Positions 44,290 to 53,521 are shown, counted from the first letter of the stretch. The stretch: 64,000 bases of DNA from Hydrocarboniphaga effusa AP103 (GCF_000271305.1 NZ_AKGD01000004.1:558001-622000); one strand, 5' to 3'. Made by a program: numbers and translations. Notes: a model not told the origin generated them from the sequence alone.

Positions 44290-46394
44290 GATCGACGACG
44301 GGAAGGATTCGAAGTTGGAGAGGAAGAAGCCTGCAACGCCGGCATGTTCGGCGCAGCCTGCATCCAGGCGGCCGCGCGCTGCGGCTCGACCGGCCGCGGC
44401 TTGGGCTTGTGCATCGGCGGAGCCAGCAGCGAGCCGAGCGCCTTCGGCAGGCGGCGCGCCAGCGACTGGCGCAATCCGAGCGTTTCCTCTCGCAGCCATT
44501 CGCTCGTCGCAAGCAGCGGCAGGCGCGTGAATGAAATGCCGAGATCGCGCAGCAGCAGCGATTTGGATTCGTTCTCGTACAGCGTGCTGAAGCTGCCGGC
44601 CGCCGCGAACAGGGCGCGGGACAAGTGCAGATAGTCACGGCGCAGAACCAGGCCGGCCTGCTGCGTGTTCGACATCAGATGAATCACCGTCTGCCCACGC
44701 AGGTACAGGCCCTTGAGCCCGCCCCGCTGCAGCTGCGAAATGAAGTTCTGTCGATTCAGCGGCGTCACGCCCTTGCGCTGCAAGGTCTCGTCGAGCGAGG
44801 CGCGAATCTCGTCACGACGTGCCGCGTTCTCGCGCGGGTGCGTGGACATTTCGATCAGCGTGTCGGTGAGCAGCTCGGTGTCCGCGAGCACCGCCGCCGC
44901 GAGGTAATCCCAGACCGCGCGCCACTTGCCGTCGAGGCTCACGACATTGCCCCAGTCGATCAGGTGCAAGCTGCCGTCCGAGCCGACCATGACGTTGCCC
45001 GGATGCAGGTCGCCGTGAATCTCGCCATAGACGAAGCCGTGGTGCAGCACCGAGTACAGCAGGCGCTCGGCGATGCGCGCCTGGAAGCGCCGACGATCGC
45101 GCCGACTCAGCCGCCGCATCGCACGCGTCAGGCTCGTCGCATCGGACAGATACTCCATCTCGATGATGCGATGCGTGTGGCTGTACAGCGCCGGCACGCG
45201 CCAGAGCGCGCTGCGCAGGCTGCGATCGTAGAAGCGCTCGTGGTTGCGCGCCTCCTGGTCGAAATCGAGCTCCATCATGAAGCCGGCGACGAACTCGTCG
45301 ACCTGCTCTTGCATCGCGCGCAGAAACGGCGCGAGCTTGGAATGCGGCGCCCAATACTGGCTCGACATGATCGCCAGCCCGAGCACGAGCTTGCCGATGG
45401 CGAATTCGCGATCGAGATTCTGCCGGCCGATCTTGACGACCACCGGGCGCAGCACTTCGAGCCCGTTTTCGAGGAAGGGTTTCTTGGCGACGTAGACGCT
45501 GCCGATCGAGCCCGAGCGGACCGGGCGCGCGGTATCGAAATCCATGTACAGCTCGTGCGGCGCGCGGCCGTAGCATTCGAGGAAGGCCGCTTCGACTTCG
45601 GCCGCCGTCATCGGCGGCACGTCTTCGTGGAAGACCGCGAGCTCCCGGGCGATCTCCTCGGGCAGGAAATCCGCGTTCGCAGCCGCGACCTGCGCCATCT
45701 TGACGAAAAACGGCCCGAACTCGCGCACCATGTTCGCGATGATCTGCGCCTGCGCCTTGAAGTCCTTCGGGTCGGCCTGGAAGAACGGCTTGATGTGGCG
45801 CAAGGCGCGAATCTGCCGACGCATGATCGCCACATCGCCGCGCACCGTGGCCGCGCGCAGCATCACCTCGCGCAGCTGCCATTCGTTGAAGCGGCGCCCG
45901 GCCTTGAGCACGTTGATGGTTTCGACGAGCAGCGGCTCGTAGGTGCGCAGCACCAGGCGAACCATGTCGAGCGACAGCTCGCCGAGCCCCTTGAGCTCGG
46001 GCGAGGCGAACAGCTCGTCGAAGAAACGCCAGAACTCCTGCACGAGCGCATCGGGCACCTGCACCGGGCTGCGCGCGACCGCCTGCTCGACGACGAAGCG
46101 GATCAGATCTTCGGTGGACTGCTCGTTCGGAATCAGCCGGCGCGCACGCAGGTACGCGGTCACGCGCTCGCTGGAACGCAGCAGCGGATGGCGATACAGG
46201 CTTTCGAAGACGATGTCGATCGAGGACGACAGCTCTTCGCGCGTGATGTCGGATTCGGAGGCCAGCTGCTTGAACAGCGGCTTGAAGCCCTGCGTGACCC
46301 TGTAGGTCGAGACCGTGAGCGCGCCGAGATCGCGCAGCAAGCCCGAGCGTGGCGCGGGCGGCGCCTCGTCGCCAGGAGCTTGCGGGTCCGTCAC
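44286..46394 (-). CDS. ABC1/AarF/UbiB-family atypical kinase with glycine-rich loop
   Basis: The 702-residue protein starts with a GTG at 46394 overlapping the ribA stop (GTGA). Residues 1-220 are a helical domain without recognised motif. The ABC1 kinase core follows: the KxGQ-like VKMAQ (231-235), loop RSGSIGSVY (293-301), lysine K321, ELDFDQEARN (375-384), HGDLHPGNV (460-468) and IDWGN (479-483). In UbiB the loop is alanine-rich (AAASIAQV) and the motif KxGQ; both differ here, and the loop looks like an ordinary kinase P-loop. Relatives support ubiquinone synthesis or lipid handling. Function here is unproven. Confidence 0.88.
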   Translation of the reverse strand: MTDPQAPGDEAPPAPRSGLLRDLGALTVSTYRVTQGFKPLFKQLASESDITREELSSSIDIVFESLYRHPLLRSSERVTAYLRARRLIPNEQSTEDLIRFVVEQAVARSPVQVPDALVQEFWRFFDELFASPELKGLGELSLDMVRLVLRTYEPLLVETINVLKAGRRFNEWQLREVMLRAATVRGDVAIMRRQIRALRHIKPFFQADPKDFKAQAQIIANMVREFGPFFVKMAQVAAANADFLPEEIARELAVFHEDVPPMTAAEVEAAFLECYGRAPHELYMDFDTARPVRSGSIGSVYVAKKPFLENGLEVLRPVVVKIGRQNLDREFAIGKLVLGLAIMSSQYWAPHSKLAPFLRAMQEQVDEFVAGFMMELDFDQEARNHERFYDRSLRSALWRVPALYSHTHRIIEMEYLSDATSLTRAMRRLSRRDRRRFQARIAERLLYSVLHHGFVYGEIHGDLHPGNVMVGSDGSLHLIDWGNVVSLDGKWRAVWDYLAAAVLADTELLTDTLIEMSTHPRENAARRDEIRASLDETLQRKGVTPLNRQNFISQLQRGGLKGLYLRGQTVIHLMSNTQQAGLVLRRDYLHLSRALFAAAGSFSTLYENESKSLLLRDLGISFTRLPLLATSEWLREETLGLRQSLARRLPKALGSLLAPPMHKPKPRPVEPQRAAAWMQAAPNMPALQASSSPTSNPSRRRS

Positions 46395-47014
46395 GGAAGC
46401 GTCAGCCAGTGCCCCAGCTTGTTGGCCTTGGCCCGCAGATAAGCCTCGTTGTGCGGGTTCAGCCCCGACTCCACCGGCACGCGCTCGGTGACTTCGATGC
46501 CGTCGGCCGTCAGCGCATCGAGCTTGCGCGGATTGTTGGTCATGAGCCGGATGCGCGGCAAGTTCATCTGGCGCAGCAGGTCGACCGCCAGGCCGTACTC
46601 GCGCGCGTCGGCCGGAAAGCCGAGCTGGTGATTGGCCTCGACGGTGTCGCGCCCGGTGTCCTGCAGGGCATAGGCGCGAATCTTGTTGCCGAGCCCGATG
46701 CCACGGCCTTCCTGGCGCAGGTACAGCACGGCGCCACGGCCGGCTTCGGCGATCCTGGACAGCGCTGCGTGCAGCTGGAAGCCGCAATCGCAGCGCAGTG
46801 AAAACAGCGCGTCGCCCGTGAGGCATTCGGAATGCACACGCACGAGCGGCGGCTCGCCCGACAGGTCGCCGAGCGCAATAACGACATGTTCTTTCTCGTC
46901 CGGCGCCCGATAAACCGTGATCCGAAACTCGGCGAACGGTGTCGGCAGTTTCGATTCGGCGATTTTTTCGAGGGGAATACGGTCAGTCGTTCGCGCGTTG
47001 GCGACGGGCTTCAT
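46391..47014 (-). CDS. ribA: GTP cyclohydrolase II
   Basis: It opens GTP to begin riboflavin synthesis. The 207-residue protein is the RibA-only form, with no DHBP synthase domain. Zinc cysteines are C64, C75 and C77 in ECLTGDALFSLRCDC; the GRGAVLYLRQEGRGIGL segment and RLMTNNPRKL are intact. Its ATG shares a base with the fabG stop, and its stop overlaps the kinase GTG. I saw no FMN riboswitch next to it; other rib genes are elsewhere. Confidence 0.95.
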   Translation of the reverse strand: MKPVANARTTDRIPLEKIAESKLPTPFAEFRITVYRAPDEKEHVVIALGDLSGEPPLVRVHSECLTGDALFSLRCDCGFQLHAALSRIAEAGRGAVLYLRQEGRGIGLGNKIRAYALQDTGRDTVEANHQLGFPADAREYGLAVDLLRQMNLPRIRLMTNNPRKLDALTADGIEVTERVPVESGLNPHNEAYLRAKANKLGHWLTLP

Positions 47015-48417
47015 CAAGCACCCATGAAATTCTGTCCACAGACACGTAGCGTGCGGCCGTTGACGCCAGATGCAAGAGGGCTGGCCATGAACGTAACGGC
47101 TTCCGCAATGTCGATCGGCAGACCGCCCTGGTTCAATGAAGACAGACGGCGGCCCACCTCGCGAGGAATCGTCGGCATCGCGGCGGTCATCTGGGTTTCG
47201 ATGAAACCCGGAGCCACGGCGTTGATCGCGCCGCCGCGCTTGGCCATCTGCGAGGCCAGCGTTTCCACATAGCCAATGATACCGGCTTTGGTCGCCCCGT
47301 AGTTGGTCTGCCCGGCGTTGCCCGAGATGCCACCGATCGACGAGATGCAGACGATGCGCGCGCCCGTGTTGAGCCCGCCATCGAACAGCCGCTCGTTGAT
47401 GCGCAGGATCGAACCGAGGTTGATGTCGAGCACCTGATCCCACCAGTGCACGGGCATGTTGCGCAGCATCTTGTCCCGGGTCACACCCGCATTGTGGATG
47501 ACGATATCCAGCGGGCCGGCTTCGCGCAGCAGGCGATCCCCCGCATCGGAGGCGGTGACGTCGAGCGCCAGGCCGCGGCCGTTGATGCGGCTCATCGTCG
47601 CGCCGAGCGCGCCTTCTTCCTGCGGACGATCGACACCGATCACATGCGCGCCTTCACGAGCGAGCGTCTCGGCGATCGAAGCGCCGATACCGCGGGCCGC
47701 GCCGGTGACGACCGCGGTCTTGCCGGCCAGCGGCAGCACGAACGAATCGGGCACGCCGGCGGCCGGCGCGTTGAGCGTGAGGATCTGCGCATCGACATAA
47801 GCCGAGTGCTCGGTCAGGAAGAAGCGCAGCGCGCCCGCGATGGTCGGCTCGGCGCCCGAGTTGACCTCGACCAGATTGACGGTCGCACCCTTCTTGCCGA
47901 TCTCCTTGCCGAGCGACTTGACGAAGCCGCGCAGCGCCATCGAGATCGTGTAGGCGCCGACCGAATCGGTCGACGCGGCCGCGCGCGAGACGATCAGCAC
48001 GCGGCCGTTCGGCGCGAGCTTGGCCAGGCGCGGCTGCAGGAAATCGTAGAGCTGACGCAGGCCGGCGACCGAATCGATGCCGCTCGCATCGAACACGAAG
48101 GCGTGCACGGCCTTGGCTTCCGGCGCCTCGGTCTTGAGCGCGACGCGCGCTTCGGCGGCGGCGTTCTTGATCGGCGGCAAGCCCGGCAGATCGGCGCTCA
48201 CGAAGATCGTCGCGCCCATGCGATCGAGCCCCTGCACGAGCGCGGCCGACAGCTCGGCATTACGCGCACCGGCGAGCACCACCGCGCGATCGGTCAGCGG
48301 CAGCGCCTCGTAACCAGCCTTGGCGCGGCGCAGGCGCGGCGGCGTCGGCATGCCGATCAAGCCGGCGATCTGCTTGCCGAGCGGCGATTGAGTGAAATCC
48401 AGCAGACGATCGCTCAT
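47014..48417 (-). CDS. fabG: High-molecular-weight 3-oxoacyl-ACP/CoA reductase (FabG4 type)
   Basis: The 467-residue protein has an N-terminal flavodoxin-like domain (1-225, VGAYTISMALRGFVKSLGKE) and a C-terminal SDR domain (230-467). The SDR domain has TGAARGIG (238-245), N309-A-G, S360 in CISSIGG and the catalytic YxxxK pair Y373/K377. This two-domain layout marks the large FabG class, known to reduce 3-oxoacyl-CoA, rather than the 245-residue housekeeping FabG. A GGAG ribosome site precedes the ATG. It heads a four-gene overlapping unit with ribA, the kinase and pyrD. Confidence 0.9.
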   Translation of the reverse strand: MSDRLLDFTQSPLGKQIAGLIGMPTPPRLRRAKAGYEALPLTDRAVVLAGARNAELSAALVQGLDRMGATIFVSADLPGLPPIKNAAAEARVALKTEAPEAKAVHAFVFDASGIDSVAGLRQLYDFLQPRLAKLAPNGRVLIVSRAAASTDSVGAYTISMALRGFVKSLGKEIGKKGATVNLVEVNSGAEPTIAGALRFFLTEHSAYVDAQILTLNAPAAGVPDSFVLPLAGKTAVVTGAARGIGASIAETLAREGAHVIGVDRPQEEGALGATMSRINGRGLALDVTASDAGDRLLREAGPLDIVIHNAGVTRDKMLRNMPVHWWDQVLDINLGSILRINERLFDGGLNTGARIVCISSIGGISGNAGQTNYGATKAGIIGYVETLASQMAKRGGAINAVAPGFIETQMTAAMPTIPREVGRRLSSLNQGGLPIDIAEAVTFMASPLASGVNGRTLRVCGQNFMGA

Positions 48418-48715
48418 GACAACTCCATCGAAAGGAAAATTGAAAGGGAAAGGACGGATCAGTGGAAGGCCGCGATTATCCGTAGCGCCACCTTGCTGAA
48501 CACTGGCGGCATCGACACGGCCGATTTCGCGTTGGGCGAATCCTGGCCTTGACGCGACGACGAATCGAAGACGGTCGCAAAGGGTTGCCGTTGCGCCGAA
48601 GCCAGGCGTCCGACTCGCCGTTGACGTTGCCGATGCCCCGGCCGATAGTGCCCGGCGACACGCCGGACGCACTCGCCGGCCCACATCACTCGAATGACGT
48701 TCTTGGGAGCCTTTG
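48418..48715. other. Divergent intergenic region, fabG to Ala/Pro-rich gene
   Basis: About 300 bp between divergent genes. I see no credible small gene, hairpin terminator or recognised operator; both promoters must lie here. Confidence 0.5.
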
Positions 48716-49561
48716 ATGAGCAAGGCCAATATGCTGGCCGGCGTTTCCGTGGGATTGGCCGTCGTCACGTTCATTACGCTCAACTTGATCTGGCCGTTCA
48801 AGCCGACGCAGGAAACCCTGAAGGCCAATCCGACCAGCGACTCGGTGTTCGCCTCCGACATTGCTTCCACACCGGCGGCCGACCTGGCCGGCAAAGCGCA
48901 GGAAAGCGAAGCCGCGGCCTTGCCCGCCGTCGCCGACAGCGACCCCTCAGCCGCGAGTGACGAAGCGCCCGCCGCCCCAGACACAGACGCCCCGAATGCG
49001 ACGCCGGTGCAGCAGCAGATCGCAGCAGTGCCCGAGCCCAGCCCGGCAGCGCAGGCGCCGGCGCCCGCCGAATCCACTTCGGCTCCCGCTCCGGCTGAGC
49101 CCAGTGCCGAGCCCGCAACCCCGGCCGCCGAAACGTCGGCAGCCGCCGAAAGCACGGCTTCCGCCGAGCCTGCCGCCGCTCCGAGCGAACCCGCTGCCAA
49201 GCCGAGCAAGCCCAAGTCCACCACCGCCCCGCGCGCCGATGCGCTCGCCCAATGGTGGCCGAGCGCCCCGACTCCGGGCCGGCTCAACCTGCTCTACGCC
49301 GGCCAGGCCGCGCAAAGCCCGGCGATCGCCCTGCTGTTCGACTCGGTGTTCGCGGACACGGCAGCCGCCGGCAACGCGATCCGCGTCGTCGACGGACAAG
49401 GCAAAACGGTCAGCGGCAGTTGGGAGCTCGCGAGCAATCGGCGCCTGCTGATGCTCAAGGCCAAGCCGGGCCGTTACACCATCGTGATCGGAGCCGACCT
49501 TGCGAACCAGCGCGGCCAGACGCTGGGCACCGAGCTGCACGGGCCTGTCTACGTGCGCTGA
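48716..49561 (+). CDS. Membrane-anchored protein with long Ala/Pro-rich linker, function unknown
   Basis: The 281-residue product has one N-terminal membrane helix (about 7-26), then about 150 residues almost entirely Ala, Pro, Ser and Glu (disordered linker), then a compact domain of about 110 residues (DALAQWWPSAPTPGRLNLLYAGQAA, AIRVVDGQGKTVSGSWELASNRR, GRYTIVIGADL) that looks like an Ig- or beta-sandwich fold. It probably reaches across the periplasm. The GGGAG site 6 nt upstream supports the ATG at 48716. It is convergent with opgD. Confidence 0.7.
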   Translation: MSKANMLAGVSVGLAVVTFITLNLIWPFKPTQETLKANPTSDSVFASDIASTPAADLAGKAQESEAAALPAVADSDPSAASDEAPAAPDTDAPNATPVQQQIAAVPEPSPAAQAPAPAESTSAPAPAEPSAEPATPAAETSAAAESTASAEPAAAPSEPAAKPSKPKSTTAPRADALAQWWPSAPTPGRLNLLYAGQAAQSPAIALLFDSVFADTAAAGNAIRVVDGQGKTVSGSWELASNRRLLMLKAKPGRYTIVIGADLANQRGQTLGTELHGPVYVR

Positions 49562-49579
49562 TCGCAGCCGATGTCGCAG

Positions 49580-49615
49580 TAACGAAAGTAGCGAAAGTAG
49601 CGAAAGGAACGAAAA
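49580..49615 (+). repeat. Four tandem 9-bp repeats
   Basis: Four imperfect copies of (T/G)A(A/G)CGAAA(G/A) in direct array (49580-49588, 49589-49597, 49598-49606, 49607-49615) lie between the Ala/Pro-rich gene stop and a terminator hairpin. The last copy runs into the left arm of that hairpin. No function is known. Confidence 0.7.
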
Positions 49616-49639
49616 CGGGCCGCAGATGCAGCCCGTTTT
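49612..49639. terminator. Likely bidirectional terminator between the Ala/Pro-rich gene and opgD
   Basis: A 9-bp stem AAAACGGGC/GCCCGTTTT (49612-49620 with 49631-49639) with a 10-nt loop lies between convergent genes. Confidence 0.75.
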
Positions 49640-49658
49640 GGTCGGGATCAACACCCGA

Positions 49659-51254
49659 TCAGAACAGCTTGCGATCTTCCTTCGGCGGCGGCGTCCACTG
49701 GTACAGCCAGGTTTCGGTCATCGGCTGGCCGTTGGCCGACAGGTACAGGCGGATGTCGATCGGGGTGGTCGTATCGTCCGGCGGCACGATGTCGAACATC
49801 GCGCGGTAGCCGCGGATCGCATCGAGCGGGCGCGCCGAGGTGATCTCCACCTTGCCGCGCGAGACGCTGATCTCGGCCCTGACCTCGGTCTTGCCCGCGA
49901 TCAGCGGCAGATCGCCCCCCGCGAAATCGACCGCAAAGCGCCACGAGAAATACTGGCGCTTCTGGCCGACCACGCCGCCGAGGCCCGTGCGCGTCGCCAC
50001 GCAGATCGCGTTCGGCGGGTTGGCCGGCATCTTCGCGCCCCAGTGCAGGCGATAGCCGAACAGCAGCTCGTCGCCGGCCTTGGGCTTGGTCGCCGGGCTC
50101 CAGAGCGCGACGATGTTGTCGAAGGTCTCGTCGACGGTCGGAATTTCGACGAGCTGCACCGAGCCCTTGCCCCAGCCGGCTTTCGGCTCGACCCAGAGGC
50201 TCGGACGGCGGTCGTAGAACACGCCGTCATCCTGGTAGTGATCGAAATTGCGATCCCGCTGCAGCAGGCCGAAGCCCTTGGGATTGTTGTCCTGGTAGGC
50301 GTTGAAACGCAGGTTGCGCGGGTTTTCGACCGGGCGCCAGATCCACTCGCCCGAACCCGTGTACATCGACAGGCCGTCGGAATCGTGAATCTCCGGGCGC
50401 CAGTCCCAGGCCATGCGACGATCGTTCTCGCCGGTCTGGTACATGCTCGTGCATGGGGCGATGCCGAGACGGTCGATGGCCTTGCGCGGATACAGCGCCG
50501 CGTCGATGTCCATCGTCAGCGTGCCGCCCGGCGTGATGATGAAGCGGTAGGCACCAGTGGTGCTCGGCGAATCGAGCAGGCCGTAGACGGTCAGCGTGTT
50601 CGAAGCCGGATCGGGCTTTTCGAGGTAATAGGCGACGAAATTCGGAAACTCCTCGGGCGTCGGTGCGCCGGTGTCGATCGCCAGGCCGCGCGCCGACAGG
50701 CCGTACTGCCAGTCGCCGCCGACCGCGCGGAAATAGCTCGCGCCCAGAAACGCGGCGACGTCGCGTGTTTCGTCGGTGTGGAAGTTCAGGCGAAAGCCCG
50801 CGAAACCGAGCTCCTTGGGCAGCTTTCCGCCCTTGAGGCCGCTCTTGCCGTAATCGAACATCGCCGGATCGTAGGCGAGCTCCTGCGCCTGGCCGTTCGC
50901 GATCTCGTACATCTTCACCGGGCTCTTGAAGTACAGGCCCAGGTGGAAGAACTTGGCCTTGAAGCGCAGCTTGTCGTCCTGCCAGAGCGCATGGTCCTGA
51001 CGGTACTGGATCGCCTGGTACTGGTCCCAATTGAGCGCCGAAACTTCCTTCGGCAGCTCGCCCTGGTGCGACTTGTACGCCTGCGCCGAAAGCGCGCGCG
51101 CCTGGCCCTTGAGGGCGGCGTAGTCGAAGCGTTCGGCCTTGCCGAGCGGCTTGGGCTTGGCGGCCCCGGCGACGGTCGGCAACAAGGCCATCGGCACCGG
51201 CAAACCCGCGGCTGCGAAGGCAGTCGCGGCTTTCAACAAATCCCTTCTCTGCAT
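49659..51254 (-). CDS. opgD: Glucan biosynthesis protein OpgD/MdoD
   Basis: This periplasmic protein takes part in osmoregulated periplasmic glucan synthesis and controls glucan backbone structure. The 531-residue precursor has a twin-arginine signal (MQRRDLLKAATAFAAAG), which separates OpgD from the Sec-exported OpgG, then the MdoG-type beta-sandwich (RFDYAALKGQARALSAQAY, FHLGLYFKSPVKMYEI, ENPRNLRFNAYQDNNPKGFGL). The start at 51254 is chosen because it begins the RR signal. The glucan polymerase OpgH is not in the window. Confidence 0.9.
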   Translation of the reverse strand: MQRRDLLKAATAFAAAGLPVPMALLPTVAGAAKPKPLGKAERFDYAALKGQARALSAQAYKSHQGELPKEVSALNWDQYQAIQYRQDHALWQDDKLRFKAKFFHLGLYFKSPVKMYEIANGQAQELAYDPAMFDYGKSGLKGGKLPKELGFAGFRLNFHTDETRDVAAFLGASYFRAVGGDWQYGLSARGLAIDTGAPTPEEFPNFVAYYLEKPDPASNTLTVYGLLDSPSTTGAYRFIITPGGTLTMDIDAALYPRKAIDRLGIAPCTSMYQTGENDRRMAWDWRPEIHDSDGLSMYTGSGEWIWRPVENPRNLRFNAYQDNNPKGFGLLQRDRNFDHYQDDGVFYDRRPSLWVEPKAGWGKGSVQLVEIPTVDETFDNIVALWSPATKPKAGDELLFGYRLHWGAKMPANPPNAICVATRTGLGGVVGQKRQYFSWRFAVDFAGGDLPLIAGKTEVRAEISVSRGKVEITSARPLDAIRGYRAMFDIVPPDDTTTPIDIRLYLSANGQPMTETWLYQWTPPPKEDRKLF

Positions 51255-51396
51255 TGTTTTCGAGTCCCTGGTCGGAAGGCGCAAGCAAGGAGCCGGATAC
51301 TGCCCGGGTTCGCGGCTCAAGCGCGCGATTCTAGGCAATCGCGTCCGGCTCCGAAATGAACCGCCGCCGTATCGAGCCGGGCGCTCGCGCCCGCCG

Positions 51397-52812
51397 TCAG
51401 TGAACGATGTTGCCGCTGACCGGCAGGGCTTCGTGACCGTCGACGCGATGCGGTGGGAAATCGCAGCGGAAGGTGCTGCCGGCCCCAAGCTCGCTATCGA
51501 TGCGCAGCCGGCCATCGTGACGTTCTAGCGCATGCTTGACGATCGAAAGTCCCAGGCCGGTGCCGCCGCTCGCACGCGAACGGCCGACATCGACGCGATA
51601 GAAGCGCTCGGTCAGCCGCGGAATGTCGGCCGCCTCGATGCCGATGCCGCTGTCGACCACCGAGAAATGCGCGCCCTCGGCATCACCCCACCAGTTCACG
51701 CGGATCACGCCGCCGGGCGGCGTGTAGCGCACCGCGTTGGTGACGAGGTTCGACAGAATGCTCTGCGCCTCGATCTCCCGCCCGCACAGGAACAGCTGGG
51801 GCTGGATGTTGACCTCGAAGCGATGCTGCCCCTTCGACATCGCCTTGGCCTCTTCGACCGTGCGCGCGAGCATCGACGGAATGTCGAGCACGTCGAGCCG
51901 ATGGTCGTAGCCGTCGGCTTCGAGCCGGGCCAGCTTGAGCATGTCGTTGATCAGCGATTCCATGCGCACGGCCTGATTGCGCATCTCGGTGACCGGCATG
52001 CGCCACGCGGCCAGGCCTTTGCCGTCGCGTGTGTCGGGTTCGAGCATGTCGAGATAGCCACGCAGCACCGTCAGCGGCGTGCGCAGCTCGTGCGAGGCGT
52101 TGGAGACGAAATCGCGCCGGGCGTGCTCGAGCCTGCGCACTTCTGAGATATCGCGCACGATCATCAGCCGCTGGTTGTTGCCATACGGAATGATGCGCAG
52201 CGCGAGCGCGATGTTGCGATTGATCGGCGACGGCACCTCGACCTCGCCCGAATACGAATCCCCGGCGATGTAATCGGTGAAGTTCGGATGCCGGATCAGG
52301 TTGGCGATGCGAATGCCGACGTCCTGGCTCGATCGCAAACCCAGTAGCGACTGCGCCGCGCGGTTGAACCAGAGGATTTCTCCATGCTCGCCGAGCACCA
52401 CCGCGCCGTCGGGCAGCGCGGCGGTCGAAGCCTGAAATTCGGCGACGATCTCGGCGAGCTTCTTCTTGCGCTTGCGGTTGCGCTTGTCGAGCACCTGCAG
52501 GGCCTCGAACACCTCGCCCCAGATGCCGGAGGGTTCGGGCAACTGGTAATGCTTGGGCGCCATCAGCCACAGCCGCAGATGGCGCAAGTGCCGCATCTGG
52601 TTCGCCAGGTAGACCACGATGGCGAGCGTGAAACCGGCCAGCAGATGCGAGAACAACTGCCCGACCAGCAGGCCGACGGCAGCGACGATCGTGAGCTTGA
52701 CGAGTTCCTGACGCCAGGCCAGTGAACTCAGTGCCCGGCCCTTCGCTGGCTTGGGCGCCGCCGGAGCCGGCGACGCGAGCGCCGGAGAAGAGGCCGGCTG
52801 GTCGGCTGCCAT
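51397..52812 (-). CDS. phoR: Phosphate regulon sensor histidine kinase PhoR
   Basis: It senses phosphate status with the Pst system and phosphorylates PhoB. The 471-residue protein has an Ala/Pro-rich N-terminal tail, two membrane helices (about 38-70), a PAS domain near 130-225 (LPDGAVVLGEHGEILWFNRAAQSLLG), the HisKA phospho-acceptor H241 in SNASHELRTPLT, and the ATPase N box (LVTNAVRYTP) and G box (GGTGLGLSIVK). It follows phoB by 10 bp. Confidence 0.95.
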   Translation of the reverse strand: MAADQPASSPALASPAPAAPKPAKGRALSSLAWRQELVKLTIVAAVGLLVGQLFSHLLAGFTLAIVVYLANQMRHLRHLRLWLMAPKHYQLPEPSGIWGEVFEALQVLDKRNRKRKKKLAEIVAEFQASTAALPDGAVVLGEHGEILWFNRAAQSLLGLRSSQDVGIRIANLIRHPNFTDYIAGDSYSGEVEVPSPINRNIALALRIIPYGNNQRLMIVRDISEVRRLEHARRDFVSNASHELRTPLTVLRGYLDMLEPDTRDGKGLAAWRMPVTEMRNQAVRMESLINDMLKLARLEADGYDHRLDVLDIPSMLARTVEEAKAMSKGQHRFEVNIQPQLFLCGREIEAQSILSNLVTNAVRYTPPGGVIRVNWWGDAEGAHFSVVDSGIGIEAADIPRLTERFYRVDVGRSRASGGTGLGLSIVKHALERHDGRLRIDSELGAGSTFRCDFPPHRVDGHEALPVSGNIVH

Positions 52813-52822
52813 TGCGAGCTAC

Positions 52823-53521
52823 TCAGACCTTCTCGGAGAAGCGGTAGCCGGTTCCGCGAACGGTCTGGATCATGCCGTCGAAGCCGTGCGGCTCGAGCGC
52901 CTTGCGCAAGCGGCGAATGTGCACGTCGACCGTGCGCTCCTCCACGTAGACGCTCTGGCCCCAGACGCGATCGAGCACCTGTTCGCGCGTGTAGACACGA
53001 TCCTGGTGGCTCACGAAGAAATGCAGCAGGCGGTATTCGGTCGGACCCAGCCGCACCGGCTCGCCCTTGGCGGTCACGCGCTGGCTGGCCGCGTTGACCT
53101 CGAGGCCGGCGACCGACAGCGTCTCTTCTTCGCCCCCTGGCGTGGCGCGACGCAGCACCGCCTGGATGCGGGCGATCAGTTCGGGGAACGAGAACGGCTT
53201 GGAGACGTAATCGTCGCAACCCGTGTTGAGGCCGCGAACCTTGTCTTCCTCTTCGACGCGCGCGGTGACCATGATGATCGGCACGTCGCGCGTGGTGGCG
53301 TTGTTCTTGAGTTCACGCGAAAACTCGATGCCCGAGGCGCCGGGCATCATCCAGTCCATCAGGATCAGGTCGGGCTGGTTTTCGGCGATACGCAGGCGGG
53401 CTTCACTCGCACCACTGGCCAGGGCGACGTTGTAATCGGCACGTTCCAACGCGAACTTGAGCATTTCACGAATCGGTGCTTCGTCTTCGACAACCAGTAT
53501 CAGTTTGTTCGGCATGCCCAT
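52823..53521 (-). CDS. phoB: Phosphate regulon response regulator PhoB
   Basis: The 232-residue OmpR-family regulator has a receiver with phospho-acceptor D56 (LILMDWMMPG), K-containing SKPFSFPEL, and a winged-helix DNA-binding domain (RLGPTEYRLLHFFVSH, TVDVHIRRLRKAL, IQTVRGTGYRFS). It binds PHO boxes and activates phosphate-starvation genes. A PHO box lies 39 bp upstream of its own start, predicting autoregulation. Start may be 53521 or the second ATG at 53515. Confidence 0.96.
   Translation of the reverse strand: MGMPNKLILVVEDEAPIREMLKFALERADYNVALASGASEARLRIAENQPDLILMDWMMPGASGIEFSRELKNNATTRDVPIIMVTARVEEEDKVRGLNTGCDDYVSKPFSFPELIARIQAVLRRATPGGEEETLSVAGLEVNAASQRVTAKGEPVRLGPTEYRLLHFFVSHQDRVYTREQVLDRVWGQSVYVEERTVDVHIRRLRKALEPHGFDGMIQTVRGTGYRFSEKV

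Noticed and set aside
46395..46826. N-terminal extension of the ABC1 kinase frame
   Set aside because: It runs through ribA out of frame; the GTG at 46394 overlaps the ribA stop neatly.
46391..48417. Possible FMN riboswitch near ribA
   Set aside because: ribA overlaps fabG directly, leaving no leader; no RFN-like element is visible.
48418..49287. N-terminal extension of the fabG frame
   Set aside because: It is antisense to the Ala/Pro-rich gene, and its low-complexity translation mirrors that gene.
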